NCBI GenBank assembly: GCA_016866775.1 | Contig: VGLJ01000028.1 | Span: 1-59,371 of the forward strand | Source of the DNA: Candidatus Rokuibacteriota bacterium | GTDB lineage: Bacteria; Methylomirabilota; Methylomirabilia; Rokubacteriales; CSP1-6 | Direction: 5' to 3' | DNA: 59,371 bases | Shown here: one piece after another, positions 1 through 8,593 of the stretch | Layout of the letters: each line of letters starts with the position of its first letter | Numbering within the stretch: the first letter of the stretch is position 1 | The notes under the pieces: generated by a model | Databases searched by the model: none | What the model was told of the DNA's origin: nothing | Seen by the model: only the letters and a program-made list of their open reading frames with translations | Program-made: the position numbers and the translations under genes

Positions 1-318
1 GTTGGACCTTGGATAATCTGGACAGCAGAACCCGGCAACCTGATCTCGACCCTGGCCAATCTCGTCCCGTACCCCCAGGAAATCGCACGATCCGTCGGCG
101 GGATCCCGGCTAACTTGGACAGCAGTGATCCGGCATACAACTTCGTCAACACCTCTGAAGACATTCTCGGGCTGTTCACGTCCGCATGCGACCGGTTCGG
201 GATCCATTGGACGCGCGCCAGCCGGACGACGATCTCGATTGCGCGTCGTGCAGATGTCGCGCGCCTCGACGGGTTGTTCGGCTCCCGCGAACCTTCGACG
301 TCAGAGCCCACGGACTAA
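1..318 (+). CDS. C-terminal part of a LAGLIDADG-like homing endonuclease/HTH-type protein (5' truncated)
   Basis: The frame is open from the first base to a TAG at 316-318, so this is the 3' end of a longer gene or of a remnant. The last ~55 residues, from Y-N-F-V-N-T-S through I-S-I-A-R-R-A-D-V to the closing L-D-G-L-F-G, match my memory of the conserved C-terminus of LAGLIDADG-containing proteins common in actinobacteria and other GC-rich genomes. The ~40 residues before it (proline- and serine-rich) do not look like the family, and an imperfect direct repeat lies across the junction, so the gene may be rearranged. An internal TTG at 115 could serve as a start for the recognisable part. The 3' end overlaps the convergent ydcF-like gene by 4 nt. 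Confidence 0.5.
   Translation, partial: VGPWIIWTAEPGNLISTLANLVPYPQEIARSVGGIPANLDSSDPAYNFVNTSEDILGLFTSACDRFGIHWTRASRTTISIARRADVARLDGLFGSREPSTSEPTD
14..137. repeat. Imperfect direct repeat inside the LAGLIDADG remnant
   Basis: Two copies of TAAnnTGGACAGCAG followed 3-4 nt later by CCGGCA start at 14 and 111. They flank the part of the frame that does not resemble the protein family. This could mark a duplication or recombination junction. Confidence 0.4.
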
Positions 319-905
319 CGCGCGCTGTCGTCGAACGTCGGGACGCGCGAGCCCAGCAGGAAGTTCGCCATCCCGCCGAGCTCGTGCACCATCTCCTCGA
401 TCCCGCGGCGCGAGCGCCACCAGCGGCGGCCGTCGAAGGACTCGAAGCCGTTCGGATGAACGAGCGCCTCCGTGATGGCGGGGCGCGCGTCCCAGATCAT
501 CCGGACGCGGCGCGTGTGCGACGGTGACGTCACCAGGATCACGCGCCGGAAGCCCCGCGCGCGCGACACCTCCTTGATCAGCGCGAGCTCTTCCTTCGTG
601 TTCTGCACGACGCGGTCGAGGCGCACGATCGCGCGATCGGGAACGTTGAGGTTCCGCAGGACGAGCACCGCCGACTCCTGGGGCGTCGGCAGGCGCGCGA
701 GCCGTCGGGCCACCGGGACCGGGTCGCGCGGGAGCGAGATCGCGACGATCGGAGCCAGGCCGCGGTGATAGAGCGCGGCGCCCTCGAGCTCACGCGTAGG
801 GAAGTAGCCGTCGAGCACGAAGATCGCGTCGCTGGGGCGCAGGGGATCGGCGACGACGATCCACGTGCCGAGCGCCGGAGCACCGGCGACCGCGGCGGCG
901 ATCAC
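315..905 (-). CDS. YdcF-like (DUF218/SanA-ElyC) membrane-anchored protein
   Basis: This is a DUF218-family protein of the type involved in envelope or peptidoglycan-precursor biology; the exact substrate is unknown. Visible family marks in order are S-D-A-I-F-V-L-D-G near residue 25, the R-E-L-E-G-A-A-L-Y-H-R-G segment, an E-S motif, the conserved N-T-K-E-E-L and L-V-T-S-P-S-H-T-R-R. The only canonical start is GTG at 905. However, the frame continues upstream to a stop at 981-983 and encodes K-R-R-R-L-P-R followed by a hydrophobic stretch running into the annotated N-terminus, which looks like the real membrane anchor. The true start may therefore be non-canonical or hidden by an indel. It is divergent from lgt. 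Confidence 0.75.
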   Translation of the reverse strand: MIAAAVAGAPALGTWIVVADPLRPSDAIFVLDGYFPTRELEGAALYHRGLAPIVAISLPRDPVPVARRLARLPTPQESAVLVLRNLNVPDRAIVRLDRVVQNTKEELALIKEVSRARGFRRVILVTSPSHTRRVRMIWDARPAITEALVHPNGFESFDGRRWWRSRRGIEEMVHELGGMANFLLGSRVPTFDDSAR

Positions 906-981
906 GAGCGCGACGAACGCGAGGAACAGAAGAAGGCGCGGGAGTCGGCGGCGTTTGATTGGAGAATCGTCTCCGGCACGC

Positions 982-994
982 TATCTTACGGGGA
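982..994 (+). promoter_or_regulatory. Putative leaderless-type -10 box for lgt
   Basis: TATCTT at 982-987 is followed by 7 nt and then the ATG at 995. There is no clear Shine-Dalgarno sequence. The spacing would place the transcription start at or within a few nt of the start codon. Confidence 0.5.
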
Positions 995-1810
995 ATGTCG
1001 TCGCCGGGCGCGATCGCCTTCCAGCTCGGTCCCATCGTCGTCCGGTGGTACGGCATCCTCATGGCCCTGGCCATCGTCGTCGGGCTGTGGCTCGGCCACC
1101 GCACGGCGCGTAAGGAGGGGCTGCCGGCCGACGACATCATCAGCGTCGGGCAGTGGGCGATCCTCGCGGGTCTCGCGGGCGCGCGCGTCTACGAGGTCCT
1201 CTTCAACTGGGACTACTACGGGCGCTTCCCGAGCAAGATCTTCGCGGTCTGGGAAGGCGGTCTGGCGATGCACGGCGGGCTCATCGTGGGTCCGCTCGTC
1301 GGGATCTGGCTCGCGCGGAAGTGGCGGATTCCGATCCTGCGCGGCCTCGACGTGACGGCGCCGCCCATGATCCTCGGGCAGGCGATCGGGCGGTGGGGGA
1401 ACTTCTTCAACGAGGAAGCGTTCGGCCTCCCGACGAGCCTTCCGTGGAAGCTCTACATCTCACCGCAGCACCGGCCGCCGGGCTTCACGCGCTTCGAGTA
1501 CTTCCATCCGACGTTCCTCTACGAGTCGCTGTGGGACCTCGCGGTCTTCATCCTGCTGATCACGTGGCTGGGCCGGCGGCTGCGCGTGCAGCCGGGCGCG
1601 CTGTTCTTCGCCTACATCGGCCTCTATTCGGTCGGGCGCTTCTTCATCGAATCGCTGCGCCTCGACAGCTTCTGGGTCGGGCCGTTCCGGGTCGCGCAGC
1701 TCGCGAGCGTCCTCGGCGTTGCCGTGGCGATCGCCGGCCTCGCGTGGACGCGCAAGCGCGCGATGGCCGCGGCCTCCGCGCGACGCGCAGCCGACAAAGC
1801 CCTCGCGTAG
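995..1810 (+). CDS. lgt: Prolipoprotein diacylglyceryl transferase
   Basis: Lgt transfers the diacylglyceryl group of phosphatidylglycerol to the lipobox cysteine of prolipoproteins in the inner membrane. The 271-residue product has several hydrophobic segments, an M-H-G-G motif at residues 92-95 and the Lgt signature G-R-W-G-N-F-F-N-E-E at 132-141. Length is typical for the family. I chose ATG 995 over an upstream ATG at 959 because family homology begins at M-S-S-P-G-A-I-A-F and a -10 box lies between the two. Only 26 nt separate it from rtcB, so the two may be co-transcribed. Confidence 0.95.
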   Translation: MSSPGAIAFQLGPIVVRWYGILMALAIVVGLWLGHRTARKEGLPADDIISVGQWAILAGLAGARVYEVLFNWDYYGRFPSKIFAVWEGGLAMHGGLIVGPLVGIWLARKWRIPILRGLDVTAPPMILGQAIGRWGNFFNEEAFGLPTSLPWKLYISPQHRPPGFTRFEYFHPTFLYESLWDLAVFILLITWLGRRLRVQPGALFFAYIGLYSVGRFFIESLRLDSFWVGPFRVAQLASVLGVAVAIAGLAWTRKRAMAAASARRAADKALA

Positions 1811-1836
1811 GGGCGGCGCCGCCCCGGAATGACGGC

Positions 1837-3237
1837 ATGCGGCTCGAACGCCTGGGCCCGTACCTCTGGGAGATTCCCGCCGACGCCAAGCCCGGGATGC
1901 GTGTGCCCGCGCGCGTCGTCGCCGACGACGGGCTGATCGGCCACCTCCGGAGCGACGCCTCCCTCGACCAGCTCGCCAACGGCGCGACGTTGCCCGGGAT
2001 CGTGCGCGCCGCGCTCGCGATGCCCGACATCCACCAGGGGTACGGACTGCCTGTCGGCGGCGTCGTCGCGACCGACGCGGAGCAGGGCGTCGTGAGCCCG
2101 GGCGCGATCGGCTTCGACATCAACTGCGGCGTCCGCCTGTTACGCTCGAACCTCGAGCGGAACGACGTGGCGCCGAAGCTCCAGGCGCTCGCCGACGGGC
2201 TCTACGCGGCGATCCCGACCGGCGTCGGCTCGAAGAGCCGGCTGACGCTCCGGCCGCGCGAGCTCGACGACGCGATGGCGCGCGGAGCGGGCTGGGCGGT
2301 CGACGCGGGCCTGGGCTACGCGAGCGATGCCGACCAGATCGAGTCGAACGGCGCGCTCGACGGTGCGCGTCCCGAGAGCGTGTCCGCGCAAGCCCGCGAA
2401 CGCGGGCTGCGGCAGCTCGGATCGCTCGGCTCCGGCAATCACTTTCTCGAGCTGCAGATCGTCGACGAGGTCTACGACGCCGGCGCCGCGCAGCGGATCG
2501 GCCTCCGCGAAGGCCTCGTGACCGTGATGATCCACACGGGCTCGCGCGGTCTCGGCCATCAGGTCTGCACCGACTTCCTGAAATCGACCGAGCAGGCGCT
2601 CCGCCGCTACGGCATCACGGTGCCCGATCGCCAGCTCGCGTGCGCGCCCGCCGGCTCCGACGAGGCGCGCGCGTATCTCGGCGCGATGCGCGCGGCCGCG
2701 AACTTCGCGTTCGCCAATCGGCAGGTGCTGGCGCACTGGACGCGCGAGGTCTTCGCGCGCGTCCTCGAGCGCCCCGCCGAGCGGCTCGGGCTCGTGACGG
2801 TCTACGACGTCGCGCACAACGTCGCCAAGATCGAGGACCACGAGATCGACGGGCGCCGCCGGCGGCTGATCGTCCATCGCAAGGGCGCGACGCGCGCGTT
2901 TCCAGGACAACCCGTGCTCGTGCCCGGCGACATGGGCCGCTACTCCTACGTGCTCCTCGGCACCGACAAGGCGATGGCGGAGACGTTCGGCTCCACGTGC
3001 CACGGCGCGGGGCGGCTGATGAGCCGGACGGCGGCGGTGAAAGCCGCGCGCGGCCGCAACATCGGGCGCGAGCTCGCAGCGCAGGGGATCGTCGCCCGCG
3101 CGACCGGGCGCGACGCGCTCGCGGAAGAGATGCCCGAGGCCTACAAGGACGTGCGCGAGGTGGTGGGCGTCGTGCACGGCTTCGGCATCTCGACGAAAGT
3201 GGCGCGCCTCAAGCCCCTGGCCGTGATCAAGGGCTGA
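1837..3237 (+). CDS. rtcB: RtcB-family RNA-splicing ligase
   Basis: RtcB joins RNA 2',3'-cyclic phosphate or 3'-phosphate ends to 5'-OH ends using GTP and Mn2+. The 466-residue protein shows D-I-N-C-G-V-R at about residue 94 (metal-binding cysteine), G-S-G-N-H-F-L-E, H-T-G-S-R-G-L-G-H, Y-D-V-A-H-N and G-S-T-C-H-G-A-G-R near residue 386. The last is the region around the guanylylated histidine. The start is the ATG at which family homology begins; the open frame continues upstream through lgt but is not coding there. No archease or RtcA gene is adjacent, so an RNA repair or tRNA splicing role is inferred from the family only. Confidence 0.93.
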   Translation: MRLERLGPYLWEIPADAKPGMRVPARVVADDGLIGHLRSDASLDQLANGATLPGIVRAALAMPDIHQGYGLPVGGVVATDAEQGVVSPGAIGFDINCGVRLLRSNLERNDVAPKLQALADGLYAAIPTGVGSKSRLTLRPRELDDAMARGAGWAVDAGLGYASDADQIESNGALDGARPESVSAQARERGLRQLGSLGSGNHFLELQIVDEVYDAGAAQRIGLREGLVTVMIHTGSRGLGHQVCTDFLKSTEQALRRYGITVPDRQLACAPAGSDEARAYLGAMRAAANFAFANRQVLAHWTREVFARVLERPAERLGLVTVYDVAHNVAKIEDHEIDGRRRRLIVHRKGATRAFPGQPVLVPGDMGRYSYVLLGTDKAMAETFGSTCHGAGRLMSRTAAVKAARGRNIGRELAAQGIVARATGRDALAEEMPEAYKDVREVVGVVHGFGISTKVARLKPLAVIKG

Positions 3238-3246
3238 CGACGCGCG

Positions 3247-3262
3247 TGCTATGCTTCTACGG
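3247..3262 (+). promoter_or_regulatory. Extended -10 (TGC-TATGCT) leaderless-type promoter
   Basis: TGC at 3247-3249 and TATGCT at 3250-3255 are followed by 7 nt and the ATG at 3263. The alternative ATG at 3251 lies inside this box, which favours 3263 as the start. Confidence 0.55.
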
Positions 3263-4954
3263 ATGTCCTGGAACCAGAAGCAGAAAGCTCAGAGTCTCCT
3301 CGCCGACGAGGAGGGCACGATCCGCAAAGACTGGGGCGGGAAGGTGACCGTCGCCCTCGTCTATCCGAACACCTACGCCGTCGGGATGTCGAACCTCGGC
3401 TTCCAGACGATCTACTGGCACCTGAACCAGCGGCCCGACGTGGTGTGCGAGCGCGTGTTTCTCGCCGACTACGCCGAGCAGGCGGAGCGCGCGCGGACGA
3501 ACGCGGTGCCGCTCTCGCTCGAGTCCGGACGTCCGCTGACGGACTTCCACATCGTCGGCTTCTCGGTGACCTACGAGGGCGACTACATCAACGTCGTCCG
3601 GCTCCTGAACGAAGCGGGCATCCCGGCGCGCGCGAACGATCGCGGCGCGCACCATCCGATCGTGCTGATGGGCGGCGTGTGCGCGTTCTCCAATCCCGAG
3701 CCCGTCGCCCCGTTCATGGATCTCATCGCGGTCGGGGAAGGCGAGGAGCTCGTCCACGAGCTGATCGACTCCTATCGCGGCGCCGCCGATCGCGACGGAT
3801 TCCTGGCCCGGGCGGCGAAGATCGAGGGCGTGTACGCGCCGGCGCTGTACGACGTCCAGCACGCCGAGGACGGGGCGATCGGCGGTGTGACGCCGGCGCC
3901 GGGCCTGCCGCCGATCGTCGTCAAGCGCCGGCTCCGCAACGTCAACGCGTTCGAGACCGTCTCGCTCGTGAAGACGCCGCACGCGGAGTACGGGCACATG
4001 GCGCTCGTGGAAGTCGGCAAGGGCTGCGGCCGCGGCTGCCGCTTCTGCCTGGAGGGCCAGGTCTACCGCCCGGTACGCCACCGCAGCGTGGACGCGCTGC
4101 GCGAGACCATCACCAAGCTCTCCAAGGAGTCGAGCCGTGTGGGACTCGTCGGCGCGTGCGTGTCCGACTACCCGTGGATCGGCGACCTGATGGACGTGGT
4201 CGAAGAAGCGGGGATGGAGCTGTCGATCTCGTCGCTCCGCGCGGACAGCCTCAGCGACAAGCTGGTCGCGTCGCTCGCGCGCGGCGGCCATCGCACGCTG
4301 ACCGTCGCGCCGGAGGCGGGGACCGAGCGGCTGCGCAACGTCATCCGCAAGGCGATCTCCGACGAGCAGATCCTCGGCGCGTGCGACATGCTCCGCCGCC
4401 ACGGCATCCCGAACATGAAGTGTTACTTCATGATCGGCCAGCCGACGGAGACGATGGAGGACGTCGAGGCGATCCCCGCGCTCGCGGCGCGCATGCTGGA
4501 GCGGCTCCGGGCGCTCGATGCGAAGGGCCACCCGTTCGGCCGCCTGACGCTCTCGATCTCGGCGTTCGTGCCGAAGCCGTGGACGCCGTTCCAGTGGGAG
4601 CCGTTCGACGGCGCGGACTCGCTGCAGAAGAAGCTCGAGGTCATCAAGCGCGGCGCCCGTCCGCTCGGCACGGTGCGCGTGCTGCACGAGAATCCACGCG
4701 AAGCGGCGCTGCAGGCGCTGCTCGCGCGCGGGGATCGCCGCGTGGCGGACTTCATCGAGCTGGCCGCGGGCTTCGGCGGCGACTGGCGGCGCGCGCGGCG
4801 CGAGTGGGACGGCGACCCGGACTTCTACACCACGCGTGTCCGGCCGGTCGACGAGCGGCTGCCGTGGGACCACTTCGACGTCGGCGTGAAGCGCCCGGGG
4901 CTCCTCCGCGAGCGTGAGCGAGCGCATGCCGCGGAGCTGGCGCCCGCGTCATGA
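3263..4954 (+). CDS. B12-binding-domain-type radical SAM protein (TIGR03960-like)
   Basis: The N-terminal ~200 residues resemble the cobalamin-binding-like region of B12/radical-SAM proteins ([12 protein letters not shown] and a later G-E-G-E-E-L). A radical SAM core follows. Its C-x3-C-x2-C cluster motif, C-G-R-G-C-R-F-C, is at residues 255-262 and binds the 4Fe-4S cluster and SAM. The V-Y-R-P-V-R-H-R-S stretch just after it is typical of the rSAM_fuse group. The reaction is unknown. The protein is 563 residues from ATG 3263. Its stop overlaps the moaA start in ATGA, suggesting translational coupling with molybdopterin synthesis, but a role in that pathway is only inferred. Confidence 0.8.
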   Translation: MSWNQKQKAQSLLADEEGTIRKDWGGKVTVALVYPNTYAVGMSNLGFQTIYWHLNQRPDVVCERVFLADYAEQAERARTNAVPLSLESGRPLTDFHIVGFSVTYEGDYINVVRLLNEAGIPARANDRGAHHPIVLMGGVCAFSNPEPVAPFMDLIAVGEGEELVHELIDSYRGAADRDGFLARAAKIEGVYAPALYDVQHAEDGAIGGVTPAPGLPPIVVKRRLRNVNAFETVSLVKTPHAEYGHMALVEVGKGCGRGCRFCLEGQVYRPVRHRSVDALRETITKLSKESSRVGLVGACVSDYPWIGDLMDVVEEAGMELSISSLRADSLSDKLVASLARGGHRTLTVAPEAGTERLRNVIRKAISDEQILGACDMLRRHGIPNMKCYFMIGQPTETMEDVEAIPALAARMLERLRALDAKGHPFGRLTLSISAFVPKPWTPFQWEPFDGADSLQKKLEVIKRGARPLGTVRVLHENPREAALQALLARGDRRVADFIELAAGFGGDWRRARREWDGDPDFYTTRVRPVDERLPWDHFDVGVKRPGLLRERERAHAAELAPAS

Positions 4955-5970
4955 TCAAGGACACGCAGGGGCGCTTCCTCCGCAATCTCCGCGTGTCGGT
5001 CACCGACCGCTGCAACCTCCGCTGCGCCTACTGCATGCCGGAGGAGGAGTACGTGTGGCTGCCGCGCGAGGAGATCCTCCACTTCGAGGAGATCGGTCGC
5101 CTCGTCGACGTGTTCATCACCCTCGGCGTCGACAAGGTCCGGCTCACGGGCGGCGAGCCGCTGCTACGCCGCGACGTCCCGCGGCTGATCCGCCTGCTCG
5201 CGGCGAAGCCGGCGCTGCGCGACCTCGCGATCACGAGCAACGGCGTGCTCCTCGGCGACCAGGCGGCGTCGCTGAAGGAAGCCGGCTTGCACCGCGCGAC
5301 CGTCAGCCTCGACACCCTGCGCCGGGAGCGCTTCACGCTGCTCACGCGCCGCGACACCCACGCGCAGGTCCTGGAAGGACTGACGGCCGTCGCGCGCGCC
5401 GGGTTCAGCGACACGAAGATCGACACGGTCGTCATGCGCGGCGTGAACGACGACGAGCTGGCCGATCTCATCGAGTACGGCAGGACCGTGCCGGCCGAGG
5501 TGCGCTTCATCGAGTACATGGACGTCGGGGGGGCCACGCGCTGGTCGATGGACAAGGTGGTGAGCCGCAAGGAGATGCTGGAGCGCCTGTCGCAGCGGTA
5601 CGGGCGCGTCGAGCCGGTGATCGAGGTGACCACCGCGCCGGCGGATCGCTACCGGCTGCCCGACGGGACGGTCTTCGGCATCATCTCGTCGACGACCGAG
5701 CCGTTCTGCTCGGAGTGCGACCGGAGCCGGTTGACGGCCGACGGGCTCTGGTACCTCTGCCTCTACGCGCAGAAGGGCATCGACCTGCGCGGTCCGCTGC
5801 GCACGGGCGCGAGCGACGACGAGCTCCGCGCGCTCATCACCGGGAAGTGGGAGGCGCGGCGCGATCGCGGCGCGGAAGACCGGCTCGCGCTGCGCGACCG
5901 CGAGCCGCTGCTCCAGGTCGAGCGCCTCAAGCGTGACCCGCACCTCGAGATGCACACCCGCGGAGGCTAA
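4951..5970 (+). CDS. moaA: GTP 3',8-cyclase MoaA
   Basis: MoaA catalyses the first step of molybdenum cofactor synthesis, converting GTP to 3',8-cH2GTP. The N-terminal radical-SAM cluster motif C-N-L-R-C-A-Y-C is at residues 21-28. The second, substrate-binding 4Fe-4S cluster is supplied by C253, C256 and C270. The protein ends in Gly-Gly, as functional MoaA proteins do. Length (339) is normal. No other moa gene lies in the window. It overlaps the preceding radical SAM gene by 4 nt and is 3 nt from the next gene, so these form one operon. Confidence 0.95.
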   Translation: MIKDTQGRFLRNLRVSVTDRCNLRCAYCMPEEEYVWLPREEILHFEEIGRLVDVFITLGVDKVRLTGGEPLLRRDVPRLIRLLAAKPALRDLAITSNGVLLGDQAASLKEAGLHRATVSLDTLRRERFTLLTRRDTHAQVLEGLTAVARAGFSDTKIDTVVMRGVNDDELADLIEYGRTVPAEVRFIEYMDVGGATRWSMDKVVSRKEMLERLSQRYGRVEPVIEVTTAPADRYRLPDGTVFGIISSTTEPFCSECDRSRLTADGLWYLCLYAQKGIDLRGPLRTGASDDELRALITGKWEARRDRGAEDRLALRDREPLLQVERLKRDPHLEMHTRGG

Positions 5971-5973
5971 AGC

Positions 5974-6681
5974 GTGAGCGACGAAGCCAGGATCGACGTC
6001 CACGAGCGGGGCGCCAACCAGCAGACGTCGGACCGCCGTCTCTTCATGCAGCTCCTCGCGTTCGGCGACTGTCCCGATCCCAAGCCGCTCGTCCGCACGC
6101 TCGAGAGCGCGCGCGTCGAAGCCGTCCTCTATCGCGACGCCAACGATCCGCGCGGCGTCGCCGTGCTCGGGATGAGCCAGGACCCCGCGTTCTTCGTGAA
6201 CGCGTTCCGCGAGCTGCTGAACTCGCCCTCGTTCGGCGACCTGCCGCTGAAGCCCGAGTTCTCGATGCTCGGCCGGACGTACTCGTCGGGGTACGAGAGC
6301 GATCTCGAGGACTGGCTGATCAATCGTCCGCGCCGCACCGCGCTGAACCCGGCGTGGCCGTGGGCGGTGTGGTATCCGCTCCGCCGCACGGGCAGCTTCG
6401 CGCGTCTCTCGCCGCAGGAGCAGGTTACGATCATCCGCGAGCACAGCGTGATCGGCCGGGCGTACGGCGAGGCCGACCTCGTCCACGACATCCGCCTCGC
6501 GTGCCACGGGCTCGACGTCCACGACAACGACTTCGTGATCGGCCTCGTGGGCAAGGACCTCCATCCGCTCTCGCACATCGTCCAGCGCATGCGGACGACC
6601 GTCCAGACGTCGCAGTACCTCGAGACGCTGGGCCCGTTCTTCGTCGGCCACGTGGTCTGGCAGGCGCCGGCCGCGTCGTAG
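5974..6681 (+). CDS. Chlorite dismutase/HemQ-family heme protein
   Basis: The 235-residue protein has the chlorite dismutase fold signature: an N-terminal ferredoxin-like half and a C-terminal half with H-G-L-D followed by D-F-V-I-G-L-V-G-K-D-L-H-P-L-S-H. H178 in A-C-H-G-L-D is the likely proximal heme ligand by comparison with L-Y-H-S-T-G-L-D-D of the respiratory enzymes. Most relatives outside perchlorate reducers are coproheme decarboxylases (HemQ) or of unknown function, and no heme genes are adjacent, so I do not assign chlorite dismutation. The GTG start lies 3 nt after moaA. Confidence 0.8.
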   Translation: MSDEARIDVHERGANQQTSDRRLFMQLLAFGDCPDPKPLVRTLESARVEAVLYRDANDPRGVAVLGMSQDPAFFVNAFRELLNSPSFGDLPLKPEFSMLGRTYSSGYESDLEDWLINRPRRTALNPAWPWAVWYPLRRTGSFARLSPQEQVTIIREHSVIGRAYGEADLVHDIRLACHGLDVHDNDFVIGLVGKDLHPLSHIVQRMRTTVQTSQYLETLGPFFVGHVVWQAPAAS

Positions 6682-6691
6682 GAGCCCCCCG

Positions 6692-7123
6692 ATGGCGCGC
6701 AAACGCAATCGCGCGAAGAAGCTGTCGGGCAAGGCCGCGGATTTCGTCGCGCGTGAGCGTGTCTGTCGCGTGGCGACGGCGAGCGCCGAAGGCCAGCCCC
6801 ACCTCGTGCCCGTCTGCCACGTGCTCGCCGGCGGCAAGCTCTACATCGGCTCGGGCGACGAGGGCGCGAAGGTCCGCAACCTCAAGGCGAACCCGAAGAT
6901 CACGGTGACCGTCGATCTCTATTCCGACCACTGGGGCTCGCTGAAAGGCGTGATGATCCAGGGCCGCGCGAAGCTGATCGAGCGCGGCCCGGCGTTCCAC
7001 CGGGCGAAGCGGAAGCTCTACGCGAAGTACCCGCAGTACGCGAAGGAAGCCGCGCTCTCCCCGTCGGACTCCGTGATGATCGAGGTTACGCCGACCCACG
7101 TGTACGCGTGGGGCCTGGAGTAG
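6692..7123 (+). CDS. Pyridoxamine 5'-phosphate oxidase-family (split-barrel flavin) protein
   Basis: This is a 143-residue split beta-barrel protein of the PPOX/F420-binding type. Visible family features are R-V-C-R-V-A-T-A-S-A-E-G-Q-P-H-L-V-P, then G-K-L-Y-I-G-S-G-D-E-G-A-K-V-R-N-L and the closing Y-A-W-G-L-E. Members use FMN, F420 or heme, and the sequence alone does not decide which. It starts at ATG 6692, close behind the chlorite dismutase-family gene. Its 3' end overlaps the next gene by 16 nt, so it is co-transcribed. Confidence 0.8.
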   Translation: MARKRNRAKKLSGKAADFVARERVCRVATASAEGQPHLVPVCHVLAGGKLYIGSGDEGAKVRNLKANPKITVTVDLYSDHWGSLKGVMIQGRAKLIERGPAFHRAKRKLYAKYPQYAKEAALSPSDSVMIEVTPTHVYAWGLE

Positions 7124-7590
7124 TCGTCCGCGTCTACGACGCCGCGCGCGACGCCGAGGCGTTGCGCGCGCTGAACGTCGAGCACCAGGACTTCTCCCGC
7201 ACGCTCGAGCCTTCCTGGCCCGAGGGCAAGGCCGTGGCCGACGACTACGTCGAGTATCTCGAGCGCGAGGTCGCCGCGCACGACGGGCGCATCCTCATGG
7301 CCGAGGTGGATGGCGCGCCGGCGGGCTTCGTCTGCGTGGTCTCCGCGACGCGTGGCGACCCTCCGGACGACCCGGCGGTCTTCGCGTGGGCCCACGACAT
7401 CTTCGTGCGCCCGGCCTATCGCCGCCGGGGCGTGGCGACGGCGCTGATGGCCGACGTTGAGTCCTTCGCCCGCTCGCGCGGCGCGCGCGAGCTCCGCCTC
7501 GGCGTGATCGATCGCAACGCGGACGCGCGCGTGATGTATGCGCGTCTCGGCTTCCGCGACTACGTGCGCGTCCTCACGAAGCGTCTCTAG
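7108..7590 (+). CDS. GNAT-family N-acetyltransferase
   Basis: The 160-residue protein carries the GNAT acetyl-CoA pyrophosphate-binding motif A in F-V-R-P-A-Y-R-R-R-G-V-A-T-A-L at about residues 95-110. It closes with the usual N-A-D-A-R-V-M-Y-A-R-L-G-F segment. The acceptor substrate cannot be told. The only in-frame start before the homologous region is GTG 7108, which overlaps the PPOX gene. It is probably the last gene of the lgt-to-GNAT run, since a promoter and a strong ribosome-binding site precede the next gene. Confidence 0.85.
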   Translation: MGPGVVVRVYDAARDAEALRALNVEHQDFSRTLEPSWPEGKAVADDYVEYLEREVAAHDGRILMAEVDGAPAGFVCVVSATRGDPPDDPAVFAWAHDIFVRPAYRRRGVATALMADVESFARSRGARELRLGVIDRNADARVMYARLGFRDYVRVLTKRL

Positions 7591-7597
7591 TCCAGGC

Positions 7598-7650
7598 TTG
7601 ACGGGGTCCACCTTTCGGTGTGATGCTCTCGCACTCTCGTCCGGAGGAGG
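7598..7650 (+). promoter_or_regulatory. Putative promoter and ribosome-binding site for the 7656 gene
   Basis: TTGACG at 7598-7603 and TGATGC at 7621-7626 are separated by 17 nt. GGAGGAGG at 7643-7650 is an unusually strong Shine-Dalgarno sequence, 5 nt before ATG 7656, and fixes that start. Confidence 0.5.
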
Positions 7651-7655
7651 TCGGG

Positions 7656-8113
7656 ATGGGCCGCGTCGCGATCACGCTCTGTCGGCTCATCGTCGCGGCG
7701 ACGATGACCGCTGCCTTTGTTCCGGGGGGGGTGCCGCCGAGGCGCAGCCTGGTCCGGCGAGCGCGGCGGGCACGCCGAGCCTCGAGCTGAAGGTGAGAGT
7801 CCCGTCCAGGATGACGGCCGGCGACACCGCGCGGATGCTGGAGCAGATCCGCAGGAGCTGCCCTTACGGCCAGACCGCCGAGCCGCACCCGGTGGGTATC
7901 GGCCCCTCGACCGGCGCGGGGTCGACCACGATGGTCGGCGGGTGTTCGCTGTCCCCGCTGCTTCTCAAGCAGAGCGAACAGTTCGGCCAGTTCGTCGCTA
8001 TGCGGCTTCCCAAGGGCAGCAAGGCGATCGGAGCCAAGGAGCCGTCCGACTGGCAGCAGCTCCTCGCCTACCGTCTCGAGTTCGTGAAGCTCATCCTCGG
8101 GATGCCCAGGTGA
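7656..8113 (+). pseudogene. Small exported protein of unknown function, frameshifted at a G8 run
   Basis: ATG 7656 has a near-perfect ribosome-binding site and opens a signal peptide (M-G-R-V-A-I-T-L-C-R then a hydrophobic core). That frame dies after ~45 codons. The coding-like frame that ends at 8113 joins it only if one G is added to the run of eight G at 7724-7731. The repaired protein would read ...F-V-P-G-G-G-A-A-E-A-Q-P, a textbook signal peptidase site (A-E-A before Q). The ~120-residue mature part has two cysteines and no domain I recognise. The break is either a real slip in a homopolymer or a sequencing error. Its end overlaps the next gene in GTGA. Confidence 0.6.
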
Positions 8114-8544
8114 CGCGCCGGGTGATCGCCGCGACCCTCGCGCTGATGGTCTGTGGAGTCGTCGCCGCGCACGCGCAGTTGACGATCGATCCCGACGCGG
8201 TGCGTGCGGCAGTCACCGCGGGAGCCGGAGCCGCGCCGGCCGGCGCGGCGCCCGGACTGACGGCGAAGTATTACGCCGAGCGCGAGCGGTACGAGATCGA
8301 GGCCCTGGGCCGCCGCGCGGCGTCGTTCGAGTGGCAGTACCGCTCGTCCCAGATCATCTTCGCCGTCGTGCTCGCGATCATCGCGACCGGGATGGTGCTC
8401 TCGTACCAGCAATTCCGCTCGTCGCTTCGCGCGGGGGCGGCGGCCCCGCCGGCGACGACGTTGAAGCTCGGCACGGCGGGCGTCGAGATCAACTCGTCGA
8501 TCGTGGGCCTCATCATCCTGGTGGTGTCGCTGGCGTTCTTCTAG
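8110..8544 (+). CDS. Small exported or membrane protein of unknown function, ending at an early amber codon
   Basis: GTG 8110 overlaps the previous stop. The product begins with a signal peptide ending A-H-A before Q-L-T-I-D. It has an internal hydrophobic segment at about residues 82-100 and a second at the C-terminus (I-V-G-L-I-I-L-V-V-S-L-A-F-F). Translation stops at TAG 8542-8544. The same frame then continues with L-Y-L-K-E-V-Y-P-I-L-E-L, which looks like the natural continuation of the last helix, so the stop may replace a tyrosine codon. I do not recognise a function. The preceding gene is also damaged. Confidence 0.6.
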   Translation: MTRRVIAATLALMVCGVVAAHAQLTIDPDAVRAAVTAGAGAAPAGAAPGLTAKYYAERERYEIEALGRRAASFEWQYRSSQIIFAVVLAIIATGMVLSYQQFRSSLRAGAAAPPATTLKLGTAGVEINSSIVGLIILVVSLAFF

Positions 8545-8593
8545 CTCTACCTGAAAGAGGTGTATCCGATCCTGGAGCTGCGGCCGACGACTT

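Noticed and set aside
3251-3262. ATG 3251 as the start of the radical SAM gene
   Set aside because: It lies inside the apparent -10 box TATGCT, and ATG 3263 is 7 nt downstream of that box.
8542-8544. Pyrrolysine or programmed amber readthrough
   Set aside because: TAG ends many clearly complete genes in this window (lgt, korA, korB, GNAT and others), so it is an ordinary stop here. A nonsense change or sequence error is simpler.
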